The notes beneath the pieces are model-generated. The model was not told the DNA's origin. It did not search any database and saw only the letters and a list, made by a program, of their open reading frames with translations. DNA of 64,000 bases, taken from Paraburkholderia sp. BCC1886 (GTDB lineage: Bacteria > Pseudomonadota > Gammaproteobacteria > Burkholderiales > Burkholderiaceae). Where the stretch lies: contig NZ_CAAJGK010000129.1 in assembly GCF_900996245.1 (NCBI RefSeq), positions 186,001-250,000 of the forward strand, in the 5' to 3' direction. Positions 52,770 to 61,436 of the stretch are shown here, piece by piece. Numbering within the stretch: the stretch's first letter is position 1; every line of letters starts with the position of its first letter. The translations under genes and the position numbers were made by a program.

Positions 52770-53927
52770 TCAGTTCTTCGGCACCTTGTCCACGCCTTCG
52801 CCGGGATTGCTCGCGTTGACGAGTTCCGGCGATTTGACCGCACGCAGCGTCTCGATCTGATTTTTCGTATCGATCCGCTTGCTGCGCACGAACGGCTCGA
52901 GCGTCACCGGGCCGCCGCTCTTTAATGCCTGTGCAATGCCTTCCAGCACGCGGACGTCGGCATAGCCTTCTTCCGCATCCGGCTCCGGGTCCGTGCCAGT
53001 CAGGATGCAATTGGAGAAATACTTCATCTCGCCGCCGAAGTGATCGGTATTACGGAACGAATGGCTGCTTTCGTCCTGACCGATCGTCACGGTCTGTTGC
53101 AGCGGCTTGCCGTAGTTGTAGCAGGGCTGCATCGCAATGCTGCCCTTGCTGCCGACCACAAAATATGATTCCAGCGAGTTGGCCGCGTAAGACACGACGA
53201 ATTGGGCCAGGCGGTCTCCGGGAAATCTGAGCGTCACGGCAACGGTGTCGTCGAAATCGCCCAAGTCTGCTTCCGGGTGACGCACGCCGACCGCCGACAC
53301 CACTTCGGTCGGTTCCGCCTCGAACACATAGCGGGAGGCATTCAGCGGGTAAGGGCCCATGTCGAACAGCGGACCGGCCTCGATGCCGTTGCGGGCGCGG
53401 TGATTCTCCGGGTCCACTTTCTGTACGAAAGTGGACGTGAACAGCATCACTTCACCCAGTTCGCCGGAGCGAATGCGCTCGATCGTCGACAAGGTCGCGG
53501 GTTCGAAGTGCAAACGATATGCGACCATTAGCCGCGCGCTGGACGCGTTGGCCACCTCCGCAATTTCCTTGCAGCGTTCGGTCGAAATTTCCAGCGGTTT
53601 CTCTACGAGCACGTGGATGCCCGCTTTCAACGCAGGAATGACGAACTCGGCATGGCGCCAGTTCGGCGTGGCCAGATAGATCGCATCCACCTTACCGGAC
53701 GCGAGCATAGTGTCGAACTGCTCGTAGGTATAGACGTCCGCCACGTCATACTGCTCGCCGACGCGGCGGGCTTTCTCGGGGTCGCTCGTCACGAGTGCCG
53801 TGATCTCCGAATTACCCGTGTGAGCGACGCCGGGCATCATCGCTTCCTGCGAAATATCGCCGACGCCCACGATCGCGTAACGGATTTTCTTTTCGGAGGT
53901 GAGGCCGATGGCGGAGAGGATGCTCAT
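52770..53927 (-). CDS. Gfo/Idh/MocA-family NAD(P)-dependent oxidoreductase
   Basis: This 385-residue dehydrogenase has an N-terminal Rossmann fold (RYAIVGVGDISQEAMMPG) and the family's EKP motif (HVLVEKPLEIS) with catalytic Lys, followed by a C-terminal substrate domain with MGPYPLNASRYVF. Substrates of this family are sugars, inositols and related polyols. The ATG at 53927 is taken because the upstream extension is Arg-rich and unlike the family. It is separated from the amidase by 168 bases with a hairpin. Confidence 0.93.
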   Translation of the reverse strand: MSILSAIGLTSEKKIRYAIVGVGDISQEAMMPGVAHTGNSEITALVTSDPEKARRVGEQYDVADVYTYEQFDTMLASGKVDAIYLATPNWRHAEFVIPALKAGIHVLVEKPLEISTERCKEIAEVANASSARLMVAYRLHFEPATLSTIERIRSGELGEVMLFTSTFVQKVDPENHRARNGIEAGPLFDMGPYPLNASRYVFEAEPTEVVSAVGVRHPEADLGDFDDTVAVTLRFPGDRLAQFVVSYAANSLESYFVVGSKGSIAMQPCYNYGKPLQQTVTIGQDESSHSFRNTDHFGGEMKYFSNCILTGTDPEPDAEEGYADVRVLEGIAQALKSGGPVTLEPFVRSKRIDTKNQIETLRAVKSPELVNASNPGEGVDKVPKN

Positions 53928-53961
53928 GTCGATTTCCTTGCTTGCAAACGATGACTGAATT

Positions 53962-53990
53962 GCCCGTCGGCCATGAAGGCGGCGACGGGC
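53962..53990. terminator. Hairpin between the amidase and Gfo/Idh genes
   Basis: GCCCGTCG (53962-53969) and CGACGGGC (53983-53990) are perfect 8-base complements, with an inner GCC/GGC pair. The element lies 105 bases past the amidase stop, so it may end the diiron-amidase operon transcript. It lacks a T-run. Confidence 0.5.
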
Positions 53991-54095
53991 GCTCGTCGAA
54001 AGTGTTGCAAGCGACGTTCCTGCATGGCAGGCCACGAGGGAAACGAGAGCAGGGACAGCGTGACGGACGCGCGAATTCACACGCGCCGCTATTCC

Positions 54096-55499
54096 TCAGG
54101 TCACGCTGCCGAGTGCAGCGCCCAGTTGCAGAAGCAGTGCGTCGCTAAAGCGCTTGCCACCCAGTTGCAAGCCGACCGGCAGGCCGTCGCTGGTCCCGCA
54201 CGGAATGGAAAGCGCCGGCAGGTGCACGAGATTGAAGGGCGCGGCATAGCCGATCAGATTGCGATTGTCTTCCGAGGTGATGTCGCCGTCCGGGTAGAAA
54301 TCGCCGACGCGCGGCGCGGTGAAGGGCGCACTCGGCGAGACGATCACGTCGTAACGCGAGAAGGCCGTCATGAAATCGTCGGCGAGCCGGGTACGTGCGT
54401 CGATCATGCGTTGAGCGTCGTCGGCGGTCCAGCTATCGGCGAGCCGGAACACCGAGCCCAACGCTTCCGGCCCGCTGAATCCCGCGCTTTTGCCGCGCAG
54501 ACGCAGCGTCGCCTGCCGCATGTAGGTCATGAACGGGTCATCGCAAAGCCGATCGAACCGCTCGACTTCGAGGCCCAACGCGGCGAATTTCTGTAGCGCG
54601 GCTTCGACTTGAGCGAGCACGCCCGGCGACGGTTTCTGATAGCCGAAGGTCGCGCTGAAACCGATGCGTAACTTCGGTAACCGGGCAAGCGGTTTTGCCA
54701 GCGCGTCGAAGTAATGTACGTCGCTCCGACTCTGTTCGGTCCAGTCGCGTCCGTCCGGGCGCGCGATCACGTCCATCGCCAGCGCGAGGTCCGCGCACGA
54801 TCGCGCGAGCGGACCGGCCACGGTGCGATCGGTCTGGCCGGGGTAGTAGGGCACCAGTCCGAACGTCGGCTTATGTCCGCAGATGCCCGTGAAGGCAGCG
54901 GGCAAGCGGATCGATCCGCCGCCGTCGCTGCCGATCGCAACCGTGCACATGCCGGCGGCCACTGCCGCCGCGGCACCGCCGCTCGATCCGCCGGGACTAT
55001 GCGCCAGATTCACCGGATTGCGCGTGACGCCCCACGCGGCCGTCTGCGTGACGGGCACGACGCTCAACTCGGGCATGGTGGTCTTGCCGACGATCACCGC
55101 GCCCGCTTCCTTGAGCCGCGCGGCGCAAGGACTGTCGAATGCCGATTCGTGCGATTGCGCCGGGCCGCCGCGATTCGGCGCGAGAAAGCCCGTCACGTCC
55201 AGATGATCCTTGATAGAAACCGGTACGCCGTCGAGCGGAGAAAGCGGGGCGCCCGCACGCCAGCGCGCTTCGGAAAGGCGCGCAGCATCGAGCGCCGCAT
55301 CGAAACGGGTCTCGCAAAACGCGTGCAGCGTGGCATCGAACGCATCGATCTGTTCGAGTGCGGCGCGGGTCGCTTCGACTGGCGATAGCTCGCCGGCACG
55401 AAACGCGTCGGACAACGCGTGGGCACCCAGGCGAAGCAGCGGATTCGCAAGCGGGATTGCGCTTGCCGTTTGCAGCTCGGTGGCGATCTCGTCACTCAT
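54096..55499 (-). CDS. Amidase-signature family hydrolase
   Basis: This 467-residue cytosolic amidase has the complete Lys-cisSer-Ser triad: K97 in VSIKDHLD, S172 in SPGGSSGGAAAA, and the nucleophile S196 in SDGGGSIRLP. The length is normal. The gene is the last of the GntR-linked operon, 75 bases after ridA. With an amide/branched-chain-type importer and two diiron proteins, it probably cleaves an amide substrate or an oxidised intermediate. Confidence 0.94.
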   Translation of the reverse strand: MSDEIATELQTASAIPLANPLLRLGAHALSDAFRAGELSPVEATRAALEQIDAFDATLHAFCETRFDAALDAARLSEARWRAGAPLSPLDGVPVSIKDHLDVTGFLAPNRGGPAQSHESAFDSPCAARLKEAGAVIVGKTTMPELSVVPVTQTAAWGVTRNPVNLAHSPGGSSGGAAAAVAAGMCTVAIGSDGGGSIRLPAAFTGICGHKPTFGLVPYYPGQTDRTVAGPLARSCADLALAMDVIARPDGRDWTEQSRSDVHYFDALAKPLARLPKLRIGFSATFGYQKPSPGVLAQVEAALQKFAALGLEVERFDRLCDDPFMTYMRQATLRLRGKSAGFSGPEALGSVFRLADSWTADDAQRMIDARTRLADDFMTAFSRYDVIVSPSAPFTAPRVGDFYPDGDITSEDNRNLIGYAAPFNLVHLPALSIPCGTSDGLPVGLQLGGKRFSDALLLQLGAALGSVT

Positions 55500-55574
55500 C
55501 TATTCGTCTCCTGACAGAACGCCTATGACTTTGGCGATGGAAAAACACCAGCGAAGAAAAATGCCGCGATGTCG

Positions 55575-55967
55575 TTAATCCGGCTTGAATGCAATCGCCT
55601 CGATTTCGACGAGCCATTCGGGCCGCACGAGCGCGGGGGTCGCCACGAGCGTCGACGCCGGACGCGCCCCGGCCAAAAACTGTTCGCGAACGGGACCGAG
55701 GCGCACTGCATCCGCTATGTCCGTGAGGTACGTATTGACCTTGACGAGATGCTGCACGGACATGCCGTCCGCCTCGAGAATCGCGACGACGTTGCGCCAG
55801 CACTGCGCCGCCTGCGCTTCGAAGCCGTCGGCGAGCGCGCCGTCCGGCGCTACGCCGATCTGGCCGGCGAGGTACAAAGTGCGGCCCGGTCCACGAATCG
55901 ACACGCCCTGGCTATAGGGGCCGCCGGGTGCGTGGACGGTAGGGGGATTCAGTTTCTCGACGCTCAT
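55575..55967 (-). CDS. RidA/YjgF-family reactive-intermediate deaminase
   Basis: This 130-residue protein shows the family pattern: GGPYSQGVSIRG at the start, LYLAGQIG, VKVNTYLTDI, and the end segment RPEWLVEIEAIAF. RidA proteins hydrolyse reactive enamines and imines, products of amine oxidation. The start overlaps the LivF stop as ATGA. Its presence argues that this operon generates an imine-type intermediate. Confidence 0.92.
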   Translation of the reverse strand: MSVEKLNPPTVHAPGGPYSQGVSIRGPGRTLYLAGQIGVAPDGALADGFEAQAAQCWRNVVAILEADGMSVQHLVKVNTYLTDIADAVRLGPVREQFLAGARPASTLVATPALVRPEWLVEIEAIAFKPD

Positions 55968-56782
55968 GGCTGTGGTTCGATGGAAGGTTGAGAAAGTTGG
56001 GAAGCTTGGGAATCTTGGGACGCGTGGGCGTGGTTGGCGACCCGCTGGCGTCGCGTGAGCGCAGCCGCGCCTTTGCCGAGATAGGTATCGGCCAGCGTGT
56101 GGTCGTGAAGAATGTCGGCGGCGCTGCCGCTGCGAGTGATACGTCCTTCGCTAATCACGTACGCGTGATCGGCGATTGCAAGGCCCGCGCGCGCGTTCTG
56201 CTCCGCGATGAGCAGCGTCATGCCTTCGTCGCGCAGACGCCCGAGCGTCGCGAATATCTCGCGGACGACGAGCGGCGCCAGACCCATCGACGGTTCGTCG
56301 AGCAGCAACACGCTGGGGCCGCTCATCAAGGCACGGCCGATGGCGAGCATCTGCTGCTCGCCACCCGACAACGTGCCGGCGGTTTGCCGCGCACGTTCTT
56401 CGAGGCGCGGAAACAGACCGCGCACGAAAGCAAGCCGCTCGGCAAAGCGCGCGCGATTGCCTTCGCGCAGTAACAGGTAGCCGCCCATCTGCAGATTCTC
56501 GTCGACGCTCAGCGGACCGAATACACGCCTCCCCTCGGGCACGAGCGCAAGTCCCGCCTTCACGATTTGCGCCGGCGAGCACGCGTCGATGCGCGCGCCG
56601 CGCAACGTCACGCTGCCGCCGCGCGGGCGCACCGTGCCGCACACCGAGCGCAGCGTCGTGCTTTTGCCCGCACCGTTCGAGCCGAGCAGACAGGCAATGC
56701 GCCCTTGCGGCACCGTCAGCGAGACGTCGTGCAGCACCTCATTGGCGCCATAAGACGCGCGCAGTGCGTCGATTTCAAGCAT
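55964..56782 (-). CDS. livF: Branched-chain/amide-type ABC transporter ATPase LivF
   Basis: This 272-residue ATPase has Walker A GSNGAGKST, signature LSGGEQQMLAIGRALM and Walker B VLLLDEPSMGLAPL. The last 35 residues are a polar Gln/Ser-rich tail (SQDSQASQLSQ) beyond the fold. It overlaps livG by eight bases and ridA by four, so the whole block is translationally coupled. Confidence 0.95.
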   Translation of the reverse strand: MLEIDALRASYGANEVLHDVSLTVPQGRIACLLGSNGAGKSTTLRSVCGTVRPRGGSVTLRGARIDACSPAQIVKAGLALVPEGRRVFGPLSVDENLQMGGYLLLREGNRARFAERLAFVRGLFPRLEERARQTAGTLSGGEQQMLAIGRALMSGPSVLLLDEPSMGLAPLVVREIFATLGRLRDEGMTLLIAEQNARAGLAIADHAYVISEGRITRSGSAADILHDHTLADTYLGKGAAALTRRQRVANHAHASQDSQASQLSQPSIEPQP

Positions 56783-57551
56783 CGCTCAACTCCTCGCCGA
56801 GATAGGCTTCGAGCACGGCGGGATCGCCGACGACCTGTTCGGCGTCGCCATCCGCGATCAGGCAACCATGATCGAGCACGACGAGTTCGTCGCACAGCGA
56901 CATGACGAAGCCGAGGTTATGTTCGACCAGCAACAGGCTCACGCCTGCACGGTTGACGTTCTCGATCGCGGTGATGACCTGTTCGACCTCGCCATGCGGC
57001 ACGCCGGCGACCGGTTCGTCGAGCAGCATCAGCGACGGTTCGCCGACTAGCGCACGGGCGATCTCGACGATCTTCGCCTCGCCGAAACTGAGCGTGCCGG
57101 CGAGCCGTTGCGCGCGATTCGCGAGTCCGAACCTTTCCAGCGCCGCCATCGAACGTGCATGAATCTCGCGTTCCTCGCGGCGCTGCGCGGGCGTGCGCAG
57201 CACCGACGCCACGAAGCCCGCGCGGGTTCGCGGATGACATCCCACCATCACGTTCTCGAGCACCGTCTGTTGCGTGAACAACTGCAGGTTCTGGAACGTC
57301 CGGGCAATGCCGAGTTGCGCGCGCCGCGCCATCGGCAGCGCGTCGATGCGCTTGCCTTCGAACGCGATCGAACCGTTCGACGGCGCGGTGTTGCCCGAGA
57401 TCGTATTGAACAGCGTGGATTTGCCCGCGCCGTTCGGGCCGATCAATCCCTTGATGCTGCCGCGCGCGACGCTGAACGTTACGTCGTCGAGCGCCGCGAG
57501 GCCGCCGAAGCGCACGCCGATGGCGTCGACGTTGAGAATCGCATCAGTCAT
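56775..57551 (-). CDS. livG: Branched-chain/amide-type ABC transporter ATPase LivG
   Basis: This 258-residue ATPase carries GPNGAGKST, the livG-type signature LSFGEAKIVEIARALV, and Walker B MLLDEPVAGVPHGEV. It pairs with LivF. It overlaps livM by eight bases. Confidence 0.95.
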   Translation of the reverse strand: MTDAILNVDAIGVRFGGLAALDDVTFSVARGSIKGLIGPNGAGKSTLFNTISGNTAPSNGSIAFEGKRIDALPMARRAQLGIARTFQNLQLFTQQTVLENVMVGCHPRTRAGFVASVLRTPAQRREEREIHARSMAALERFGLANRAQRLAGTLSFGEAKIVEIARALVGEPSLMLLDEPVAGVPHGEVEQVITAIENVNRAGVSLLLVEHNLGFVMSLCDELVVLDHGCLIADGDAEQVVGDPAVLEAYLGEELSDA

Positions 57552-58611
57552 GGCGCACGCTCCGCGTCGATCGACTTGCCCAGCGTTTTCGCAAAGTCTC
57601 GCCGATACCCGCGAGCCCGGCGGGGAAGCCCGTCAGCACCACGACCATCGCCACACCGAAGATCAGCAGTTCGGCATCGGGAATCGCGCGTAACCCTTCG
57701 GGCACGAACGTGTAGACCAGCGCGCCGAGCAGCGGGCCGTAGAAGCGGGCGCGCCCGCCCACCGCGACCATCACCATCAGCAGAATGGAGACGGAAACCG
57801 AAAACGATTCCGGCGAAATGAAACCCGTGTAGTGCCCATACAGCGAACCCGCAACCGCCGACATCGCGGCCGACAGGGTGAACACGGCGAGCTTCATCTT
57901 GCGCGTATCGACACCGCTAGCTTGGGCGCCGGTCTCGCTGGTGCCGAGGCTGACCATCGCTCGGCCGATGCGCGAATGCGTCAGGTTCCAGATGCCCCAC
58001 ATGAGCGCGAGCGAGACGGCGCAGCATAGCCAGTAGAACGCGCGGTCGGTATCGAACGCAAAGCCGCCGATGGAAAACGGCGCAATGCCGGACAGCCCGT
58101 TCGGACCGCCGGTGAGATCGACCAGTTCGACGAACAGCACGGAGACGATCGCGTTCAGGCCGAGCGTCGCCATCGCGAGGTAGTGGCCTTTCAGGCGGAA
58201 GGTCGGCAAACCGGTGACGAATGCGACGCCCGCGGTCAGCGCGACGGCCACGGCCATGTCGAGCAAAGGCGGCGTGCCGTAGCGGACCGACAGCACGCCG
58301 CTGACATACGCCCCGAGTCCATAAAACGCGGCATGGCACAGCGAAATCTGTCCGCAGTAACCGGCGACCAGGTTAAGGCCTGCGAGCAGCAGCAGATTGA
58401 GCAGCAAGGTGACTGCGAGCCCGGTGAGGTACGCGTTGGGCAGCAGCAGCGGCACGAGCGCGAGCAGGGCCCAGATGACGAAGAGGCTCGCCGGACGACG
58501 GTTGAACGCGGCGCCTCGTGCGTCGATCGAGACCGCGTCCGATCTCGTCAGCGAGCCGGATAACACCTCGCCACGTGGTTCGCGCGGAATCGGTTTTTCC
58601 AGAGAGGCCAT
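57544..58611 (-). CDS. livM: Branched-chain/amide-type ABC transporter permease LivM
   Basis: This 355-residue permease has about nine helices and the LivM marks AGYCGQISLCHAAFYGLGAY, RLKGHYLAMATLGLNAI and VDLTGGPNGLSGI. The first 40 residues are a polar, cytoplasmic extension. The gene lies three bases after livH. Confidence 0.95.
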   Translation of the reverse strand: MASLEKPIPREPRGEVLSGSLTRSDAVSIDARGAAFNRRPASLFVIWALLALVPLLLPNAYLTGLAVTLLLNLLLLAGLNLVAGYCGQISLCHAAFYGLGAYVSGVLSVRYGTPPLLDMAVAVALTAGVAFVTGLPTFRLKGHYLAMATLGLNAIVSVLFVELVDLTGGPNGLSGIAPFSIGGFAFDTDRAFYWLCCAVSLALMWGIWNLTHSRIGRAMVSLGTSETGAQASGVDTRKMKLAVFTLSAAMSAVAGSLYGHYTGFISPESFSVSVSILLMVMVAVGGRARFYGPLLGALVYTFVPEGLRAIPDAELLIFGVAMVVVLTGFPAGLAGIGETLRKRWASRSTRSVRHD

Positions 58612-58614
58612 GGC

Positions 58615-59505
58615 TCAGACCTTCACGATATCGGCTCGTCCGAACAGCCCGTGCGGACGTACGAACAGCACGAGCAGCAGACAGACGAACGACACCGCGT
58701 CACGAAAATGCGACGACACCAGACCGCTCGCGAACGATTCCAGCAAACCGAGCAGCAGGCCGCCGAGCAACGCGCCGCGCAAGCCGCCGAGACCGCCGAG
58801 CATCGCCGCGGCAAACCCCTTGAAGCCGAACAGCGTGCCCGAGTCGTACGACACGAAGGTGAGCGGCGTGACGATCACACCGGCGACGCCGCCCGCCAGC
58901 GCAGCCAGCACGAAAGCCCACGACACCGTGCGTTCGACCGGCACGCCCATCAACGCGGCTGCGCCCGGTTCGGCTGCGCACGCGCGCATCGCGCGGCCTG
59001 CCAGCGTGTACTCGAAGAACAGATGCGTCGCGACGATGAAGGCGAGCGCGATGCCCATCAGCCAGAGCGCCTGCGCATCCACCGCGATCCCTGCGAGCGA
59101 CACCGTGCCGGGCGTTAGACCAGGCAAACCGTGCGGGTCCTTGCCGAGCGTCATCATCACGGCACTGCGCAGACTCAGGCCCACGCCGATGGTGACGAGC
59201 GTCAGCGTGAACGGATTATTGCTGCCGCTGCGGTTCACGAAGGGCATCACGAGCCGGTCGCAGATCCAGCCGAGCAGCGCACAGGCCGCCGGCGCCGCGA
59301 CGCACGACGCCCACACGGGCCAACCGGCGCCGTGCAGCGCGGAGGCGATCATCCCGCCCGCCATCAGCCACTCGCCCTGCGCGAAGTTGATCGCGCCAGT
59401 CGCCTTGTACACGACGTTGAAGCCGACCGCGACGATTGCGTAGATGCAGCCCATCGTGAGTCCGGCAATCGCGAGTTGCAGCAGCTGCACGGCAAGCGGA
59501 TTCAT
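58615..59505 (-). CDS. livH: Branched-chain/amide-type ABC transporter permease LivH
   Basis: This 296-residue permease shows the LivH marks VYKATGAINFAQGEWLM and LGGLGGLRGALLGGL. The ATG at 59505 overlaps the stop of the upstream diiron protein as ATGA. An open frame extends further upstream but is a shadow of that gene. It forms the channel with LivM. Confidence 0.95.
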   Translation of the reverse strand: MNPLAVQLLQLAIAGLTMGCIYAIVAVGFNVVYKATGAINFAQGEWLMAGGMIASALHGAGWPVWASCVAAPAACALLGWICDRLVMPFVNRSGSNNPFTLTLVTIGVGLSLRSAVMMTLGKDPHGLPGLTPGTVSLAGIAVDAQALWLMGIALAFIVATHLFFEYTLAGRAMRACAAEPGAAALMGVPVERTVSWAFVLAALAGGVAGVIVTPLTFVSYDSGTLFGFKGFAAAMLGGLGGLRGALLGGLLLGLLESFASGLVSSHFRDAVSFVCLLLVLFVRPHGLFGRADIVKV

Positions 59506-60425
59506 ACGGCCCGACCTTCGGGCAACGCGATATCGAGTCCCAGCGCGTTCAGGCGTTTGACCGAGTCGCGCAACGCGCCGAGCAGCACGTCCACTTCCTG
59601 CTGGGCGGAGACCGCGCCGAGGCCCGCGAGCGCAGTACGGTCGGTCGCGCTTTCCAGTTCGCTCTGGCCCGCGAGCAGCGCACTGTGCAGCCCGCCGAGC
59701 GCCACTTTGGCGATATACGTCAGCACCCGTTCGACGATGGCCGCGCGCGCTGCCTCGTCCCACACGGGCGAGCGGACGTCCAGATACAGCCAGCCGAAGC
59801 GCGCGTGCCGTTCCTTGGCCGTGACGATCTGTTCGAGCGCCTGACGCACGACCGGATCGGTCGTGTTGTCCAGATACGCGCGATAGAGTTGCAGTTCGAC
59901 CTCCGCTTCGACCACGCAATGCGCGGTGAAATGCGCGTCGAGCGAATCTTCGGCGCGCAGTGCCGACACGTGGCGGAACTGATCGAACAGGCTTTCGTCA
60001 CGCGCTTGCGGCGGACGGTCGAAATAGCCGCCCAGCGCATTGGCGAGCGTGTGATATGTCTCGATCTGCCACGCTTCCTCGGTGTTCTTCACCGTCAGGA
60101 AGTACTTGGGATCGGACTCGCGGTCGGGTTCGAGGCAGAAGCGGATCAACGTCGCCGGCGTATCCGACAGGCGCGGATACTCGAGCCATGCACGGCGGCT
60201 CCAGACCAGCCGCGCGGCCAGCAGCGCGTCCGCCGAATAGGCGCCGGTATCGAGCCGGGCCCACGCGATGTCGGTCAGCGGATTCCAGCGCGACTGCTTG
60301 GCCAGATCGTAAAGATCGCGGATCGAATCGATCTGGCGCGACAGCGCGATCGGAAAGCGCCGTTCCTGGCCGATGCGAACCGGTTGTGTCGCGAGCGCCG
60401 GACTCGCAGCGAGAATGTCAGTCAT
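59502..60425 (-). CDS. Ferritin-like diiron-fold protein with incomplete ligand motifs
   Basis: This 307-residue helical protein is a paralogue of the next gene; both share WSRRAW-x-EY near residue 75-83 and FGW-x-[YF]LD near 210. Expected metal ligands are E82, E117, a Glu near 173-175, and H207. But the first ExxH motif reads E117-A-W-Q120, and the second reads K204-E-R-H207, so one His is lost and one Glu is displaced. It may be a non-catalytic partner subunit. It lies 21 bases after the intact paralogue and overlaps livH. No known enzyme name can be given. Confidence 0.8.
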   Translation of the reverse strand: MTDILAASPALATQPVRIGQERRFPIALSRQIDSIRDLYDLAKQSRWNPLTDIAWARLDTGAYSADALLAARLVWSRRAWLEYPRLSDTPATLIRFCLEPDRESDPKYFLTVKNTEEAWQIETYHTLANALGGYFDRPPQARDESLFDQFRHVSALRAEDSLDAHFTAHCVVEAEVELQLYRAYLDNTTDPVVRQALEQIVTAKERHARFGWLYLDVRSPVWDEAARAAIVERVLTYIAKVALGGLHSALLAGQSELESATDRTALAGLGAVSAQQEVDVLLGALRDSVKRLNALGLDIALPEGRAV

Positions 60426-60446
60426 GTGCGGCTCCAGGTCTTCCGT

Positions 60447-61367
60447 TCAGAATGTGCCGAGCTTCGGGTGGGAGAAGTTCGGCAAGTCGATGCCCCACGG
60501 GCGCATGCGTTCGCGAATGGACCGGATCGACGCGATAAAAATCGGCTTCTCCAGTTCCTCGACCGTCGCGCCGAGTCCGGCTTCCCAGGCGAGCCGGTCC
60601 ATGGCGATTTCTTCGCGCGCGTCTTCGCTGTCCGGCGAGAGCCATGTCACGTGGTAGCCGTTCAGTTCGACTTTTTCGATCATGGTCACCACGGCTTCTT
60701 CGACGGCTTTGACTTCGGCACGCGAGAGCAGCGGCATTTGCGCGTCGAGAAAGCGCCAGCCGAAGGCGCAATGCCGTACTTCGTCGCGCGTGATCATCTG
60801 GTGGATGCGTTTCGCGGCCGGGTCGCGGGTGATCTCGGCCAGATGGCGGAACACGTCGAACGCCACTTCCTCGGACGTGCAGACGAGCGCCGCGATGATG
60901 GCTTCGAGCGGCATCGACGGATCGAGCGCCATGCGGCGCACGCCGTGCGTCGCCACCGATTGCTGGGCTTTCGGCTTGGGCGCCTCGATGTAGCCGCCGA
61001 GGCGCTCGGCCATCCGGAAGCACGATTCCGCATGCCGGCTTTCTTCCTGCGAACGGATCGTGAAGTAGAGCCGCATGTCCGGCGCGCGCTTCTCATGACA
61101 GAAACGCACCTGCAGCGCCGGGCTCTCCGAGATCGCCGCATATTCCGTCCAGGCGCGACGGCTCCAGCTCAGGCGGCCGGCGTAGCGCTGCTCTTCGGTA
61201 TAGATGGACGGGTCGCACGCCTCCCAGTCGATATCGACACGCGGATCCCACTGCTTGCTGGTCGACAGATGGAACAGTTCGCGGATCTTCGGAATGCGCA
61301 CGTCGAGGTCGAGCGGAAACTGGCTGACAGGTGCGTCGAGAATCGTAAAAGACGAGGCTACGGACAT
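60447..61367 (-). CDS. Ferritin-like diiron protein, putative oxygenase
   Basis: This 306-residue helical protein has a full set of carboxylate-bridged diiron ligands in the order Glu, ExxH, Glu, ExxH: E75 in AWTEYAA, E109-S-R-H112, E166/E167 in CTSEEVAF, and E196-V-R-H199. That is the pattern of ribonucleotide reductase R2, AurF-type N-oxygenases and hydrocarbon oxygenases. I cannot place it in a named subfamily. The operon context (importer, amidase, RidA) suggests oxidation of an imported nitrogen compound. No ferredoxin or reductase gene is alongside. Confidence 0.82.
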   Translation of the reverse strand: MSVASSFTILDAPVSQFPLDLDVRIPKIRELFHLSTSKQWDPRVDIDWEACDPSIYTEEQRYAGRLSWSRRAWTEYAAISESPALQVRFCHEKRAPDMRLYFTIRSQEESRHAESCFRMAERLGGYIEAPKPKAQQSVATHGVRRMALDPSMPLEAIIAALVCTSEEVAFDVFRHLAEITRDPAAKRIHQMITRDEVRHCAFGWRFLDAQMPLLSRAEVKAVEEAVVTMIEKVELNGYHVTWLSPDSEDAREEIAMDRLAWEAGLGATVEELEKPIFIASIRSIRERMRPWGIDLPNFSHPKLGTF

Positions 61368-61436
61368 GATGGTTCTCCTGGCGGACGGGCTAGGTGAGCG
61401 TGATGAGCGGGCGAGCGGATGAGCAGTACGCCGGCC

